Source of the DNA: Citrobacter gillenii
GTDB taxonomy: Bacteria > Pseudomonadota > Gammaproteobacteria > Enterobacterales > Enterobacteriaceae
Assembly: GCF_013337685.1 (NCBI RefSeq)
Contig: NZ_SUQN01000002.1
Span: 496,001 to 560,000, forward strand
Length of the DNA stretch: 64,000 bases
Direction: 5' to 3'
Below the pieces are notes generated by a model that was given only the letters and a program-made list of their open reading frames with translations, searched no databases and had not been told where the DNA came from. Each line of letters opens with the position of its first letter. Position 1 is the first letter of the stretch. This document shows, one piece after another, positions 9,122-17,981 of this stretch. Both the position numbers and the translations under genes were made by a program.

Positions 9122-10123
9122 TTATTTCGCTAAAAAGACGTTGGCTTTTGTCGCTTCGGCGACATATTCGATAGTTTTCTGGGCACGAACGCTGTTACCG
9201 GCTTCATCCAGCGGCGGAGAATAAACAGCTATCGCATATTCACCCGGGACAACAGCAACCATTCCGCCGCCAACGCCGCTTTTCGCCGGCAGGCCGACGG
9301 TATACAGCCACTTGCCACTGCCGTCGTACAACCCGGCAATCGCCATTTCAGCCAATACTTGCGGCACATATTTTTCGTTCAACAGCTGCTTGCCGTTAAA
9401 CGGAGACTTTCCTTTGTTGGCGAGGACAGCACCCATTTTGGCCAGTTGCTCAACGGTGATATCGACTGAGCATTGACGGGTATAAATTTCAACGGCTTCG
9501 TCGGTGTCGCCATAGAAGCTGTTGTAGGATTCCATCAGCTTCGCCAGCGCCTGGTTGTGCTGGTTGGTATCCATTTCAGATTTGAACACCGGTTCGTTCA
9601 CGGTCAGTTTGGCATCTGCCCAGACGTTCAGGTTATCGAGGATTTTGTTCCAGCGATCGGTTTTGTCTTTGGCTTCAATCAGGCTAACGGTGCTCATTGC
9701 GCCGGCATTAACCAGCGGGTTTTCCGGTGCGCCTTTGGTCAGTTCAACGGCTAAGCCTGAGTTGAATGGCATGCCGGTGGCATTGGCGCCGAGTTTATCC
9801 AGAACCACCTGTGGGCCATGCTGCTCCATAGCCAATGCCATGGTGAAGACTTTGCTCAGGGATTCCATCGGGAAGGGTTTGTTGACATCGCCAACCTGGT
9901 AGATTTTGCCGTCAACGGTGGCAATGGTGATGGCAAAATTTTTCGGGCTATAGGTCGCCAGAGCAGGGATATAGTCGGCGACTTTTCCGTCATTGTTACT
10001 TTTAAATTTCTGGTGTGCCTGTTCGATCAGTTTGGCGTAATCCGGCGTGGTTTGCGCGAACGTGGTTGCGCTAAACAAGACGCTGAAAGAAAAGAGACTT
10101 ACGCCGAGAAGTGTTTTATTCAT
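9122..10123 (-). CDS. Glutaminase with N-terminal signal peptide (probably periplasmic)
   Basis: 333 residues from the ATG at 10123 (AGGAAA upstream); the frame stays open further but without a better start. It begins with a Sec signal peptide, MNKTLLG then a hydrophobic core, with likely cleavage after TFA near residue 23. The mature part is a serine-dependent glutaminase of the GlsA fold, with the S-x-x-K motif in MESLSKVF (Ser88, Lys91), NPLVNAGAM, and AKSGVGGGMVAVVPG. It would hydrolyse glutamine to glutamate and ammonia. E. coli glutaminases YbaS and YneH are cytoplasmic, so export is unusual. Next to a glutamate-type symporter and glutamate mutase genes, it likely supplies glutamate from outside. 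Confidence 0.85.
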   Translation of the reverse strand: MNKTLLGVSLFSFSVLFSATTFAQTTPDYAKLIEQAHQKFKSNNDGKVADYIPALATYSPKNFAITIATVDGKIYQVGDVNKPFPMESLSKVFTMALAMEQHGPQVVLDKLGANATGMPFNSGLAVELTKGAPENPLVNAGAMSTVSLIEAKDKTDRWNKILDNLNVWADAKLTVNEPVFKSEMDTNQHNQALAKLMESYNSFYGDTDEAVEIYTRQCSVDITVEQLAKMGAVLANKGKSPFNGKQLLNEKYVPQVLAEMAIAGLYDGSGKWLYTVGLPAKSGVGGGMVAVVPGEYAIAVYSPPLDEAGNSVRAQKTIEYVAEATKANVFLAK

Positions 10124-10157
10124 TGTGTTTTCCTGGTGGTGTTGTGAAAAAAGATCC

Positions 10158-10257
10158 GTAGACCGGAAAAACCTTATCGACCTGGTAAGACGCTTCGCGT
10201 CGCCATCAGGTGTGGCTCTCTTGTCGGATAGCGGCGTAAACGCCTTACCCGGTCTAC
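10158..10257. repeat. BIME-like inverted repeat
   Basis: GTAGACCGG at 10158-10166 and CCGGTCTAC at 10249-10257 enclose two REP-like palindromes (GACGCTTCGCGTCGCCATCAGG and GATAGCGGCGTAAACGCC). It fills the space between the symporter and glutaminase genes. Confidence 0.7.
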
Positions 10258-10277
10258 AGATCGCAGTTATCAAATGA

Positions 10278-11582
10278 TTAAGACAAAGCAACTTCCGTTT
10301 CAGTAACCGGACGATCCTGTTCCGGGGTTTTCACTGGTGCAGTTCCGCGACAACCCTGGCCGAAGTGTTCACCTTCCCAACGACCCACGATGGCAGCACC
10401 CATGGCATTACTCATTACGTTAGTGGCAGAACGACCCATATCGAGGAACGGATCGACGCCCATCAGCAGGATCAGGCCGGCTTCCGGAATGTTGAATTGG
10501 TTCAGCGTAGCGGCGATAACTACCATTGACGCACGCGGTACACCCGCCATCCCTTTAGAGGTCAGCATCAGGATCAACAGCATGGTGATTTGCTCACCCA
10601 TGCTCAGTTCGATATTGCACGCCTGGGCAATAAAGACGGTGGCAAAGGAGCAGTAGGCCATGGAGCCGACCAGGTTAAACGAGTAACCGATAGGCAGTAC
10701 GAAGCTGGCAATTTTGGAAGAGACGCCAAACTTCTCCAGTTTATCCAGCGTGCCTGGGAAGGCCGCTTCAGAACTGGAGGTGGTAAAGGCCAGCAGAGCC
10801 GGTTCGAGAATGGATTTGGTCAGACGGCTGATGCAAGGACCAATCAGCAGCGTTGACAGACCAATCAGGATGGCCCACAGCATACCCAGCGTCAGGTAGA
10901 ACTCACCCATGAAGATCCCGGCGCTCACCATCACACCCAGACCACGTTCGGCAATCAGACCGGAAATCGCAGCAAAAACGGTCAGCGGTGCGAACAGCAT
11001 GACGTAGCCAGTCAGCTTCAGCATCACGTGTACCAGCGAGTCCAGTACCTTCACGATAGGATCGGCTTTTTCGCCAATGGCGGCCAGGCTGCAACCGAGG
11101 AAAATTGAGAACACCACGATCTGCAGGATTTCGTTACGTGCCATCGCGTCAACGATACTGGTCGGTACCGCGTGCGAGATAAATACTTTCAGCGTGAACG
11201 GCTCTGACTTAACGGCTGCGACAGCACCGACGTCATGCGGAACAAAGTTGATGCCCGCACCTGGCTGGAAGATGTTAACGATAACCAGACCCAGCGCAAT
11301 TGACACCAGAGAGGCGCAAATAAACAGGAAAAAGGTTTTAGAAAATATACGTCCCAGCGTTTTGGCATCGCCCATTTTGGCAATACCAACAACCAGTGTG
11401 GAGATAACCAATGGCGCGATAATCATTTTCACCATACGTAAGAATATAGTGGTGAAAATAGAAATATCCGCTGCATAAGATTTTGCTGTTTCAGCCGCGG
11501 CCATATTATTTATGGCCACCCCGGCAATCATGCCGAGTATCAGGCCTAATATGATCATCTTCGTTAAACTAATTTTCTTCAT
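10278..11582 (-). CDS. Dicarboxylate/amino acid:cation symporter (SDF/DAACS family), probable glutamate transporter
   Basis: 434 residues from ATG 11582 (GGAG five bases upstream). Eight or so hydrophobic segments carry the family signatures: the serine-rich hairpin AFTTSSSEAAFPG, SFNLVGSMAYCS, and DPFLDMGRSATNVMSN. The DMGR arginine corresponds to the residue that reads the side-chain carboxylate in glutamate/aspartate transporters such as GltPh, which favours an acidic amino acid over C4-dicarboxylates of the DctA kind. It lies between the secreted glutaminase and the glutamate mutase operon, so glutamate uptake is the natural reading. The hydrophilic C-terminal tail of about 35 residues is poorly conserved in style. 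Confidence 0.85.
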   Translation of the reverse strand: MKKISLTKMIILGLILGMIAGVAINNMAAAETAKSYAADISIFTTIFLRMVKMIIAPLVISTLVVGIAKMGDAKTLGRIFSKTFFLFICASLVSIALGLVIVNIFQPGAGINFVPHDVGAVAAVKSEPFTLKVFISHAVPTSIVDAMARNEILQIVVFSIFLGCSLAAIGEKADPIVKVLDSLVHVMLKLTGYVMLFAPLTVFAAISGLIAERGLGVMVSAGIFMGEFYLTLGMLWAILIGLSTLLIGPCISRLTKSILEPALLAFTTSSSEAAFPGTLDKLEKFGVSSKIASFVLPIGYSFNLVGSMAYCSFATVFIAQACNIELSMGEQITMLLILMLTSKGMAGVPRASMVVIAATLNQFNIPEAGLILLMGVDPFLDMGRSATNVMSNAMGAAIVGRWEGEHFGQGCRGTAPVKTPEQDRPVTETEVALS

Positions 11583-11635
11583 GTGTACTCCATCGGATAA
11601 AGGCTGGTAATGAAAATTGTGTAGGGTGGCGGGCA

Positions 11636-11659
11636 CCTGAGCTGGAACAGTAGCTCAGG
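11636..11659. other. Eight-base-pair hairpin upstream of the symporter gene
   Basis: CCTGAGCT (11636-11643) and AGCTCAGG (11652-11659) are perfect complements with an eight-base loop. It sits in the 168-base space between the DUF4387 gene and the symporter gene, without a T run on either strand, so it may be an mRNA-processing or attenuation structure or a protein site. Confidence 0.4.
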
Positions 11660-11750
11660 CGCACGCCTGTTGTGACCAACCGCATGAATACTTCGAAGCA
11701 CTGTGATACTGCTGAATTCTGTGCTCCAATGGTTGTTATTTTGTTTTTTA

Positions 11751-12068
11751 TTACAAATCGAACTCAATACTTAATAATGGAGCATGTTGCTGCGCGCCAT
11801 AAACATCATTGTCACCGACGTTGCCGGAAATAATATCGCGAGGCATGACGATCTTTACCGCATTTGCCGGGTCAAACCAGACAATGTTATGAATAAAGTC
11901 AGGCTCGACATTATATAATCCAGCAATCAGTTGCGGTGTTAATTGCTCGGACGCTTTTACTCGTTGATAGTCTTCCTTGGTTTTAAATAAAATATCTAAA
12001 ACCAGTTCGTACGGTCCGGCATTTTTGGAACGGATGACCTGCGCCAGTGAACAAATTGAGTGTTTCAT
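11751..12068 (-). CDS. DUF4387 family protein
   Basis: 105 residues, MKHSICSLAQVIRSKNAGPYELVLDILF onward, with the conserved-looking NAGPYELTLD-type stretch of DUF4387. The family has no firmly assigned reaction that I know of. Its ATG overlaps the stop of the AtuA-like gene (ATGA), so the two are translationally coupled and probably work as one complex; DUF4387 also occurs fused to or next to AtuA-type proteins in other bacteria. No signal peptide or membrane segment is seen. Confidence 0.8.
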   Translation of the reverse strand: MKHSICSLAQVIRSKNAGPYELVLDILFKTKEDYQRVKASEQLTPQLIAGLYNVEPDFIHNIVWFDPANAVKIVMPRDIISGNVGDNDVYGAQQHAPLLSIEFDL

Positions 12069-13435
12069 GCCTGAACTCCTTCTGGCGTGACCTGTTCAAT
12101 GTGGAAATCAAAACGCAGTGCATCGCTTGCTTCAATCAGGTGATAGATTGAGAACTCATACACCGGACCACTCTGAATATCAGATGGCGAGAACGGGAAA
12201 GCGAGGTTGCCCGCAGTCGCAATGCGATTTTCATAGCCGTAGTGCAGCAGGGTAGAGCGCACCAGCGAGCAGACGCTGTTGGCGATATCCTGCGTTGGTG
12301 CGACCACGTCCAGTAAAATCCCCAGTTCGTGACCGGCGGTTTTAATCGGCTCATGATTGCCCATCACACCGTTCTTCCCGTACAGGTGGAACGTCATGCG
12401 GATACTGTCATCATTCAGTGAAAGGTTACGTGCTACGCTTGCCTGTACCTCTTCAAGAATGGTGTCAATTCCGGCAATCATAATCGGGTCGCGTGTCCCG
12501 GCGATGGTCAGGCAGCGGAAGCCAACCTGACGTGCACCTTCCAGTTTCAGCGCATACGGCGTCTCTTCATGACGTGAGCCGCTGACATACACTTCGCCGT
12601 CGTTTACCTGCGTGAAGGTACACGCCTTCAGGTTCAGCACGCCGCCCGGTCCCGGCAGGAAGTACGGATCGGACTTCTCATACAGAGTGTGCGCTGCGGC
12701 GGAAGTTTCAGTGAACTTACGCTTTGGATTGAACGCTTTCAGCGTAAAGCCGTTGTCGTCAATGATCCCCATCGCACAATCTGAGCCGGAGCCCGGGGTG
12801 GCGGCAATAGCAGCACACTCAAGGATCTTACCGCAGTGAAGCGCCAGACCTTCATCAAAGCCCTGCATAATCGGCAGTGCGGCGAAGCAGGCCGGATCGT
12901 AGGCTCGTCCGCCCAGTACCACCTGCGCACCGGCTTCCAGCGCACGCTGGAAAGGCTCAACGCCCATCTGTGCGACGATGTAGGTGCTCTCTTCAATCGC
13001 CTCGTGAGTCAGTTCAGGGACAAAATCCAGGGCGGTGATTTTGCCGTTATCCAGCGCCTGATGAACGACCTCTTTGTCAACATCAGACGGGATCAGCGCC
13101 ATAGAGAAGGACAGTTTTTCTTCCTGCGCAATCTCATGGATAATCTGGCGACACCACTCCAGATGCGGAGCAGCACCTGAACCACCGGCTGTGCCGATGA
13201 CCACCGGGATGTTGTTCTTAACGCCTGCTACGATCATATAGCGCAGATCGCGTTTTACGCCGGCCCTGTCGGTAAACGGTTTACCTGCCCCGAGGTAGTG
13301 GGGGCCAGGATCGGAGGAACCCGCGTCAACAGCAATAAGATCCGGTGACTCTTCCATGGCTTTACGAAAACTTTCTTCCGGGAAGCCATAACCCAGGATA
13401 GCCGTAGGCGATAAGATCTTAAATGTGCGTGCCAT
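12065..13435 (-). CDS. AtuA-like (DUF1446) protein of the methylaspartate operon
   Basis: 456 residues with the glycine-rich start ILSPTAILGYGFPEESF, the acidic AVDAGSSDPGPHYLG motif, and IGTAGGSGAAPHLEW, as in the acyclic terpene utilisation AtuA/DUF1446 family. No catalytic activity is settled for this branch. It sits three bases after methylaspartase and four-base-overlaps DUF4387, inside the glutamate mutase operon. A role in handling mesaconate, citramalate or a thioester of them is possible but only inferred from position. Cytoplasmic, with no membrane segment. Confidence 0.82.
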   Translation of the reverse strand: MARTFKILSPTAILGYGFPEESFRKAMEESPDLIAVDAGSSDPGPHYLGAGKPFTDRAGVKRDLRYMIVAGVKNNIPVVIGTAGGSGAAPHLEWCRQIIHEIAQEEKLSFSMALIPSDVDKEVVHQALDNGKITALDFVPELTHEAIEESTYIVAQMGVEPFQRALEAGAQVVLGGRAYDPACFAALPIMQGFDEGLALHCGKILECAAIAATPGSGSDCAMGIIDDNGFTLKAFNPKRKFTETSAAAHTLYEKSDPYFLPGPGGVLNLKACTFTQVNDGEVYVSGSRHEETPYALKLEGARQVGFRCLTIAGTRDPIMIAGIDTILEEVQASVARNLSLNDDSIRMTFHLYGKNGVMGNHEPIKTAGHELGILLDVVAPTQDIANSVCSLVRSTLLHYGYENRIATAGNLAFPFSPSDIQSGPVYEFSIYHLIEASDALRFDFHIEQVTPEGVQA

Positions 13436-13438
13436 CTC

Positions 13439-14680
13439 TTAATCCTTAGTCTGCAACAGCGCGATGGTGCGGTTCATTTCGTTAAACACGATGTTGAGAC
13501 CTTCATCGAAACCCATACCCGGTTTGATCAGCATGCGCATTGGACGCGCGGCCAGCGCGACGTGTACGCAGGTACGTGCACTGATCTCGGTTTCGTTACA
13601 GGTGCCGCCCTGATAGGCTTCCATTCCGTGTTTGTTGCAATACAGCACTGCATCAACGATGTTGTGAACACCACCCAGATCCGGGGTCTTGATTTGCACC
13701 ATGTGGCAACTGCCCGCATCGGTGAAGTCGACGATATCCTGATAGGTGTTACACCATTCATCGGCCACGATTTTCACGCCGGAGCCCAGACGAGCCAGCT
13801 CGTTGGTGATCTCAGTCAGCATGCGGATCTGATCCGGTTTGTTACCGGCATCAACCGGACCTTCGATGTACAGCGGCAGGCCCTGTGCTTCAACTTCCAG
13901 GCTGGCGATGTATTCGGCGCAACGAACCGGATCCATATCGAAAATCAGACCGATGGTGCCGTACACATCAATGTGCAGCGTAGGCTGATACGCTTCGTTG
14001 GTGCGCAGGGTTAAGATGCGGTTGGATAACCAGCGCACATACTCGCGCAGTTTTTCACCTTTAAAGCCCAGCTTCTGCTCGACGTTGTTGATCAGCGCGT
14101 GCGGCAGAACGTCCACACCTTTGAGGATCATTTTGTCGACGGCGATATAACGGTCATCGCCGCTCTGGCCGAATAAAGGAATCGCTTCCGGAACGCATGG
14201 CAGCTGCCATTCGTCACAAACGACTTCTGCTTTCAGACGACCGGTCGCCAGCGCAGCGGCATCCAGCAGCGCCTGAGACAGGCCGTAGCGAACGGCGGTA
14301 TGCAGCAGACGACCGTCAATGCTCAGTTCGTCGAAGAAACGGGCGTTTGGCAGGAACGCATCGACATCGCGGCCTTCCAGCAGCGGTTTGATGTGATCGT
14401 TGAGGAACGGAATGAAGTTCTCTGCCAGGAACAGCGGGTCACGACCGCCCGCACCGGAATACTGTACAGCTGCACAATCACCGACCGCTACCGCGCCGTT
14501 TTCCAGAATCAGCTGAACCGAAACGCATTCACCCGCCTGGCGAACAGAAGTAAATCCAGGCGTTACCGGCGTGCCGGTATAGATGAACCCATCGTGACCT
14601 GCGCCGTCTTTAATGGCCTGCTGGTCGTCAAAATAAAATGAGGAGTAGCCAGCTGTGAAAAGGGCCTGTTTAATTTTCAT
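13439..14680 (-). CDS. mal: Methylaspartate ammonia-lyase (3-methylaspartase)
   Basis: 413 residues, the usual length. It eliminates ammonia from (2S,3S)-3-methylaspartate to give mesaconate. An enolase-superfamily barrel is preserved, with every residue known from the Citrobacter amalonaticus enzyme in register: His194, metal ligands Asp238, Glu273 and Asp307, and the catalytic base Lys331 in QIKTPDLGG. The gene's ATG shares one base with the glmE stop codon, so mutase and lyase are translated together. Active enzyme is very likely. Confidence 0.96.
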   Translation of the reverse strand: MKIKQALFTAGYSSFYFDDQQAIKDGAGHDGFIYTGTPVTPGFTSVRQAGECVSVQLILENGAVAVGDCAAVQYSGAGGRDPLFLAENFIPFLNDHIKPLLEGRDVDAFLPNARFFDELSIDGRLLHTAVRYGLSQALLDAAALATGRLKAEVVCDEWQLPCVPEAIPLFGQSGDDRYIAVDKMILKGVDVLPHALINNVEQKLGFKGEKLREYVRWLSNRILTLRTNEAYQPTLHIDVYGTIGLIFDMDPVRCAEYIASLEVEAQGLPLYIEGPVDAGNKPDQIRMLTEITNELARLGSGVKIVADEWCNTYQDIVDFTDAGSCHMVQIKTPDLGGVHNIVDAVLYCNKHGMEAYQGGTCNETEISARTCVHVALAARPMRMLIKPGMGFDEGLNIVFNEMNRTIALLQTKD

Positions 14681-16125
14681 TATGGTCTTCCTATTAATTT
14701 ACTGTGGGATACGGCGTTGATGTCATCAATGACCATCTGGAAAGAAGGCTTGCGGCCTTCAAAGTGGGCGCGCTCTGCGACGTAGTCGTGGTGCAGGGCG
14801 AGAATATCTTTCGGCAACGGTACGGAGCCGGCTTCAAGAATACGGATTGCGCCTGAGTTATCGCGAACCGGCAGGATTTTGCCAGCATTACAGGCTGCAG
14901 GTGCGAAAGGCACATCCAGTACGCCTGCTTCAAAGGCCAGCACGGTACCGCGTGCAATGTCGCCATTACCCAGTTCGAAGACTTTCTTCAGCACTGCGTG
15001 GACTTCGCTCTTAATCAGTTCTACTTCTTGCTCCACGGCTGCGCACTGCGGGAATTTCTGGTCGCTAACCATGTTCAGCATCTGACGTGACGCTTTGAGG
15101 CCTTGGGCGTTTGCTGCCGCAGTCGGGATACCAAATGCTTCATGCGGGCTCTTGGTGATCACTTTCGTTGCGCCAGACATGCCAGCCACTGCCGCACCCC
15201 AGGCGATGACGGAGAAAGCTTTCGCTTCGTCTTCCGGGAATCCGCCCATCCACTGGTGGAATACGGTGCTCAGCTCATAGTCGTCGAAGCCGTAGTTATG
15301 GAAGTATTCGTGTGACAGTTCACGCAGCGCTTGAATCGCAGCAATGTCCTGCGTCAGGCTACCGACCTGGCCGTAGCCCACCGTAATGGACTTCACGCCT
15401 TGCTCCAGCGCCAGCAGACCTTCGATGATCGCGACGGAGTGAGACATGAATGGCGGAATCAGGGTGCCGGTCAGCGGACCAAAGGGTTCACGGTTAATGC
15501 GAATCCCGTTTTCTTCGTACAGTCCCATCAGACGGTCGCAGTACTGCCAGTCACGGATGGATTTTTCCAGGGTGACGCGCTTGGCGTAAGGGATGTTGTA
15601 AGAGATACCGCCACCTTCGTAGCTGGTAAAACCACTGGCCATGGCAATTTCTGCCAGCAAGCGCGCATCTGGCGTACCGTGGCGAACCTGGATAGGTTTC
15701 TCCAGGGATTCCGTCATCCGGCGGCAGGCAGCAACCCCGTGGTTGACGACCGGTAAACCATTCAGCTTGGACGTACCCGCTTCGATAGATTTCTGGATCC
15801 CGACGGCGGCTTCTTCATAACGGTTCAGACGGGTATAAGCATCGATGGTGCTGGGCAGCAGGTCGCACTCTTGCTGCAATGTTTTGAGCAGCGCAATGTG
15901 CTCATCCATTAATGCAACGCCTGCACGCGGCTGGCTCAGGGTTTTACCTTCCTGATCGGCCTTCAACAGCGCGAGGGAGAAGCGCTTCTGGTCTGGAATT
16001 GTTTGTTGGTACTTCACGCCATCTTCGAAGTTCTCAACGTCTTTGCCGGTTTCCCAGGTTTGTAACACCTGCAGCCTTTCGGTCATAAATTCGTCATGGG
16101 TCAGTTTTTTATTTCGAAGTTCCAT
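14680..16125 (-). CDS. glmE: Glutamate mutase epsilon (catalytic) subunit
   Basis: 481 residues, the standard length for GlmE/MutE. The subunit forms the TIM barrel that binds glutamate and, with GlmS and adenosylcobalamin, interconverts L-glutamate and (2S,3S)-3-methylaspartate by a radical mechanism. Recognisable stretches include VRHGTPDARLLAEIAMASGFTSYEGGGISYNIPY and ITVGYGQVGSLTQDIAAI. It is the third gene of the glmS-glmL-glmE-mal unit. An alternative name in databases is mutE. Confidence 0.95.
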   Translation of the reverse strand: MELRNKKLTHDEFMTERLQVLQTWETGKDVENFEDGVKYQQTIPDQKRFSLALLKADQEGKTLSQPRAGVALMDEHIALLKTLQQECDLLPSTIDAYTRLNRYEEAAVGIQKSIEAGTSKLNGLPVVNHGVAACRRMTESLEKPIQVRHGTPDARLLAEIAMASGFTSYEGGGISYNIPYAKRVTLEKSIRDWQYCDRLMGLYEENGIRINREPFGPLTGTLIPPFMSHSVAIIEGLLALEQGVKSITVGYGQVGSLTQDIAAIQALRELSHEYFHNYGFDDYELSTVFHQWMGGFPEDEAKAFSVIAWGAAVAGMSGATKVITKSPHEAFGIPTAAANAQGLKASRQMLNMVSDQKFPQCAAVEQEVELIKSEVHAVLKKVFELGNGDIARGTVLAFEAGVLDVPFAPAACNAGKILPVRDNSGAIRILEAGSVPLPKDILALHHDYVAERAHFEGRKPSFQMVIDDINAVSHSKLIGRP

Positions 16126-16143
16126 TCGTAGCTGCCTTAAGTT

Positions 16144-17532
16144 TTATAGGGTTAAACACTGAATGCTGGTGCGAGCAGCGGCTTGCGGGTACAGCCTGGC
16201 GACGTTTGCCAGTAGAGGGAGCAGGCCATGTGAATCGCGGTAATACTCAAACTGATTCGGTAACAGAATTCTTTTACCCTGGTCGTCCAACTCCCGATAT
16301 TTGAGCCAGTTATGAATATCAAACTGGCTGGCGCGCGAGAGCCATCCCCCTGAACCGACAACTTTGCGTACGGTGGTGAGATCGCGACCCATCTGTAAAT
16401 CCACGTTACCTACGCAGGTGCAAACCTGCTTTTTAGTGCCCGCGTGGCGCTCAGTGGCATAGCCCACGCACAAACCTGCCAGCAGGGTGTCGAAATATTT
16501 CTCTTCCTCGCTGAGTGGCAGGTAATCCGGTTGCCCAACCAGATGGCGCAGATAGCGGTAAAACGCCTCTTCGCGCTGTGGCTGTTGGGCAAAGATAACT
16601 TTCACCATTTCCTGCGTGCTTTCTCCGACGACAACGGCGGAAACTCGCATCCCCAGATCGCCTTCAACAGTACGTTTGACGAAGGGTTCTGGGACGCCGT
16701 GCAGAACGGTGTCAGGGGAGAGGGTATTCGCGCTGGCTGAATAGACATCCGTGGTGGCGCCGCCCATGTCGATCAGCATGAATTCCTTCCATGCGCTGTC
16801 GTAGTCGCTAATCGCTTTTACCAGTTCATACACCGTCCACGGCGTGGGCATCGGCTCTTCGCCGGTTTCACCGACAATAACGTCCAGTCCTTTGCCTTTG
16901 ACGATACGGGACAAAAACACATCGCAAATGGCCTGACGAGCAGCAAACGGATTAGGGTGGTCGAGATCGGGCAGGATGTTATCTACCGTAGTCAGATCTT
17001 TATGTCCCAGGAGAGTTTGCACATCGTCCTGAATGTCGCGGTTACCAGCGTAGATAATGGCGCAATCAAGCTTTGACTCGGCCAGCGCACGCGCATTAGC
17101 CAGACCGTAGCTTTCTTCACCGCCATCCGTGCCGCCGGTAAACAACAGGATGTCTGGTGGTGATGATTCCAGCTCCTGAATGTCATGGCGGTTAAGTTTG
17201 TACGAATAATATTGCGCGATTTTTGCGCCAGCCGAATGGGCGGTTACTTTGGCCGATTCCAGCGTAATGGAAGGCACCAGCCCCATTGCTGCAACGGCGA
17301 GTCCACCTTTGGCTGACGAGGAGTATTTCAACTGCACTTCACCGCTTTTCAGTAACGGGCGAGCATCGGCAACATTTAGCACCTGATTCAGGCTGGCAAA
17401 AAAACCGTCTGCCAGATGATGTGTGGTGGTTGGGGTCAGGACATGGTTTACCAGCGTTAATTCTTCACCTTCATGTGCGAAGAGGGCTGCCTTGGTCCAT
17501 GTCGAGCCGATATCGACAGAAACTGTTTGCAT
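16144..17532 (-). CDS. glmL: GlmL/MutL, ASKHA-type ATPase of glutamate mutase operons
   Basis: 462 residues from the ATG at 17532, which shares one base with the glmS stop (TGATG); an upstream GTG-type extension inside glmS is not needed. The N terminus VSVDIGSTWTKAALF is the phosphate-1 loop of the actin/Hsp70/sugar-kinase fold, with FTGGTDGGEESYGLANA and LIDMGGATTDVYS further on. GlmL proteins lie between glmS and glmE in clostridia and resemble reactivating factors that swap damaged cobalamin, a role inferred from the family. It is not the DNA-repair MutL. Confidence 0.92.
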   Translation of the reverse strand: MQTVSVDIGSTWTKAALFAHEGEELTLVNHVLTPTTTHHLADGFFASLNQVLNVADARPLLKSGEVQLKYSSSAKGGLAVAAMGLVPSITLESAKVTAHSAGAKIAQYYSYKLNRHDIQELESSPPDILLFTGGTDGGEESYGLANARALAESKLDCAIIYAGNRDIQDDVQTLLGHKDLTTVDNILPDLDHPNPFAARQAICDVFLSRIVKGKGLDVIVGETGEEPMPTPWTVYELVKAISDYDSAWKEFMLIDMGGATTDVYSASANTLSPDTVLHGVPEPFVKRTVEGDLGMRVSAVVVGESTQEMVKVIFAQQPQREEAFYRYLRHLVGQPDYLPLSEEEKYFDTLLAGLCVGYATERHAGTKKQVCTCVGNVDLQMGRDLTTVRKVVGSGGWLSRASQFDIHNWLKYRELDDQGKRILLPNQFEYYRDSHGLLPLLANVARLYPQAAARTSIQCLTL

Positions 17533-17981
17533 CAGATAGCCTCTTCCAGGCAACGCTGCTCGAGGCCATTGTGTTGGTGAATGTCATTGGTGATAAGCGC
17601 ACAAACATCTTCCAGGTCGTGGCTTGGTGCAAAGACGCGGTTAAAGCCCATTTCTTTAAACTTCACTTCGACGTCTGCAAAGTCATGTTTACCCACAACC
17701 AGGTTGCCGCCGACATAGAGCAGAATATCGCCGAGGCCACGTTCGATGCAGCGCTCACGCAAGCCGAGGCAGTCGATATCACCGTGGCCATAGATAGATG
17801 ACACCACGATGGCATCCGCGCCTGTTTCAATCGCGGCATCAATATATTCATCCTGACTCACCATCACCCCGAGGTTGATTACGTGAAAATCGTGGGAGGT
17901 AAAAACGCGATCCAGAACTTTATTGCCTACTGCATGGCAGTCAGCACCGATAACGCCAATAACAAGTGTAGATTTCTTCAT
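17532..17981 (-). CDS. glmS: Glutamate mutase sigma subunit, cobalamin-binding
   Basis: 149 residues with the base-off cobalamin-binding motif DCHAVG (Asp14-x-His16-x-x-Gly19), then [13 protein letters not shown] and [13 protein letters not shown], completing the D-x-H-x-x-G ... S-x-x ... G-G signature. His16 should ligate cobalt. It is the first gene of the minus-strand array and so marks the promoter side, which opens into a 1.2 kb AT-rich region. Unrelated to glucosamine-6-phosphate synthase, also called glmS. Confidence 0.95.
   Translation of the reverse strand: MKKSTLVIGVIGADCHAVGNKVLDRVFTSHDFHVINLGVMVSQDEYIDAAIETGADAIVVSSIYGHGDIDCLGLRERCIERGLGDILLYVGGNLVVGKHDFADVEVKFKEMGFNRVFAPSHDLEDVCALITNDIHQHNGLEQRCLEEAI

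Noticed and set aside
16144-17553. Idea that glmL is the mismatch-repair gene mutL
   Set aside because: It has an ASKHA ATPase start (DIGSTWTKAALF) and operon position between glmS and glmE, not the GHKL ATPase of repair MutL.
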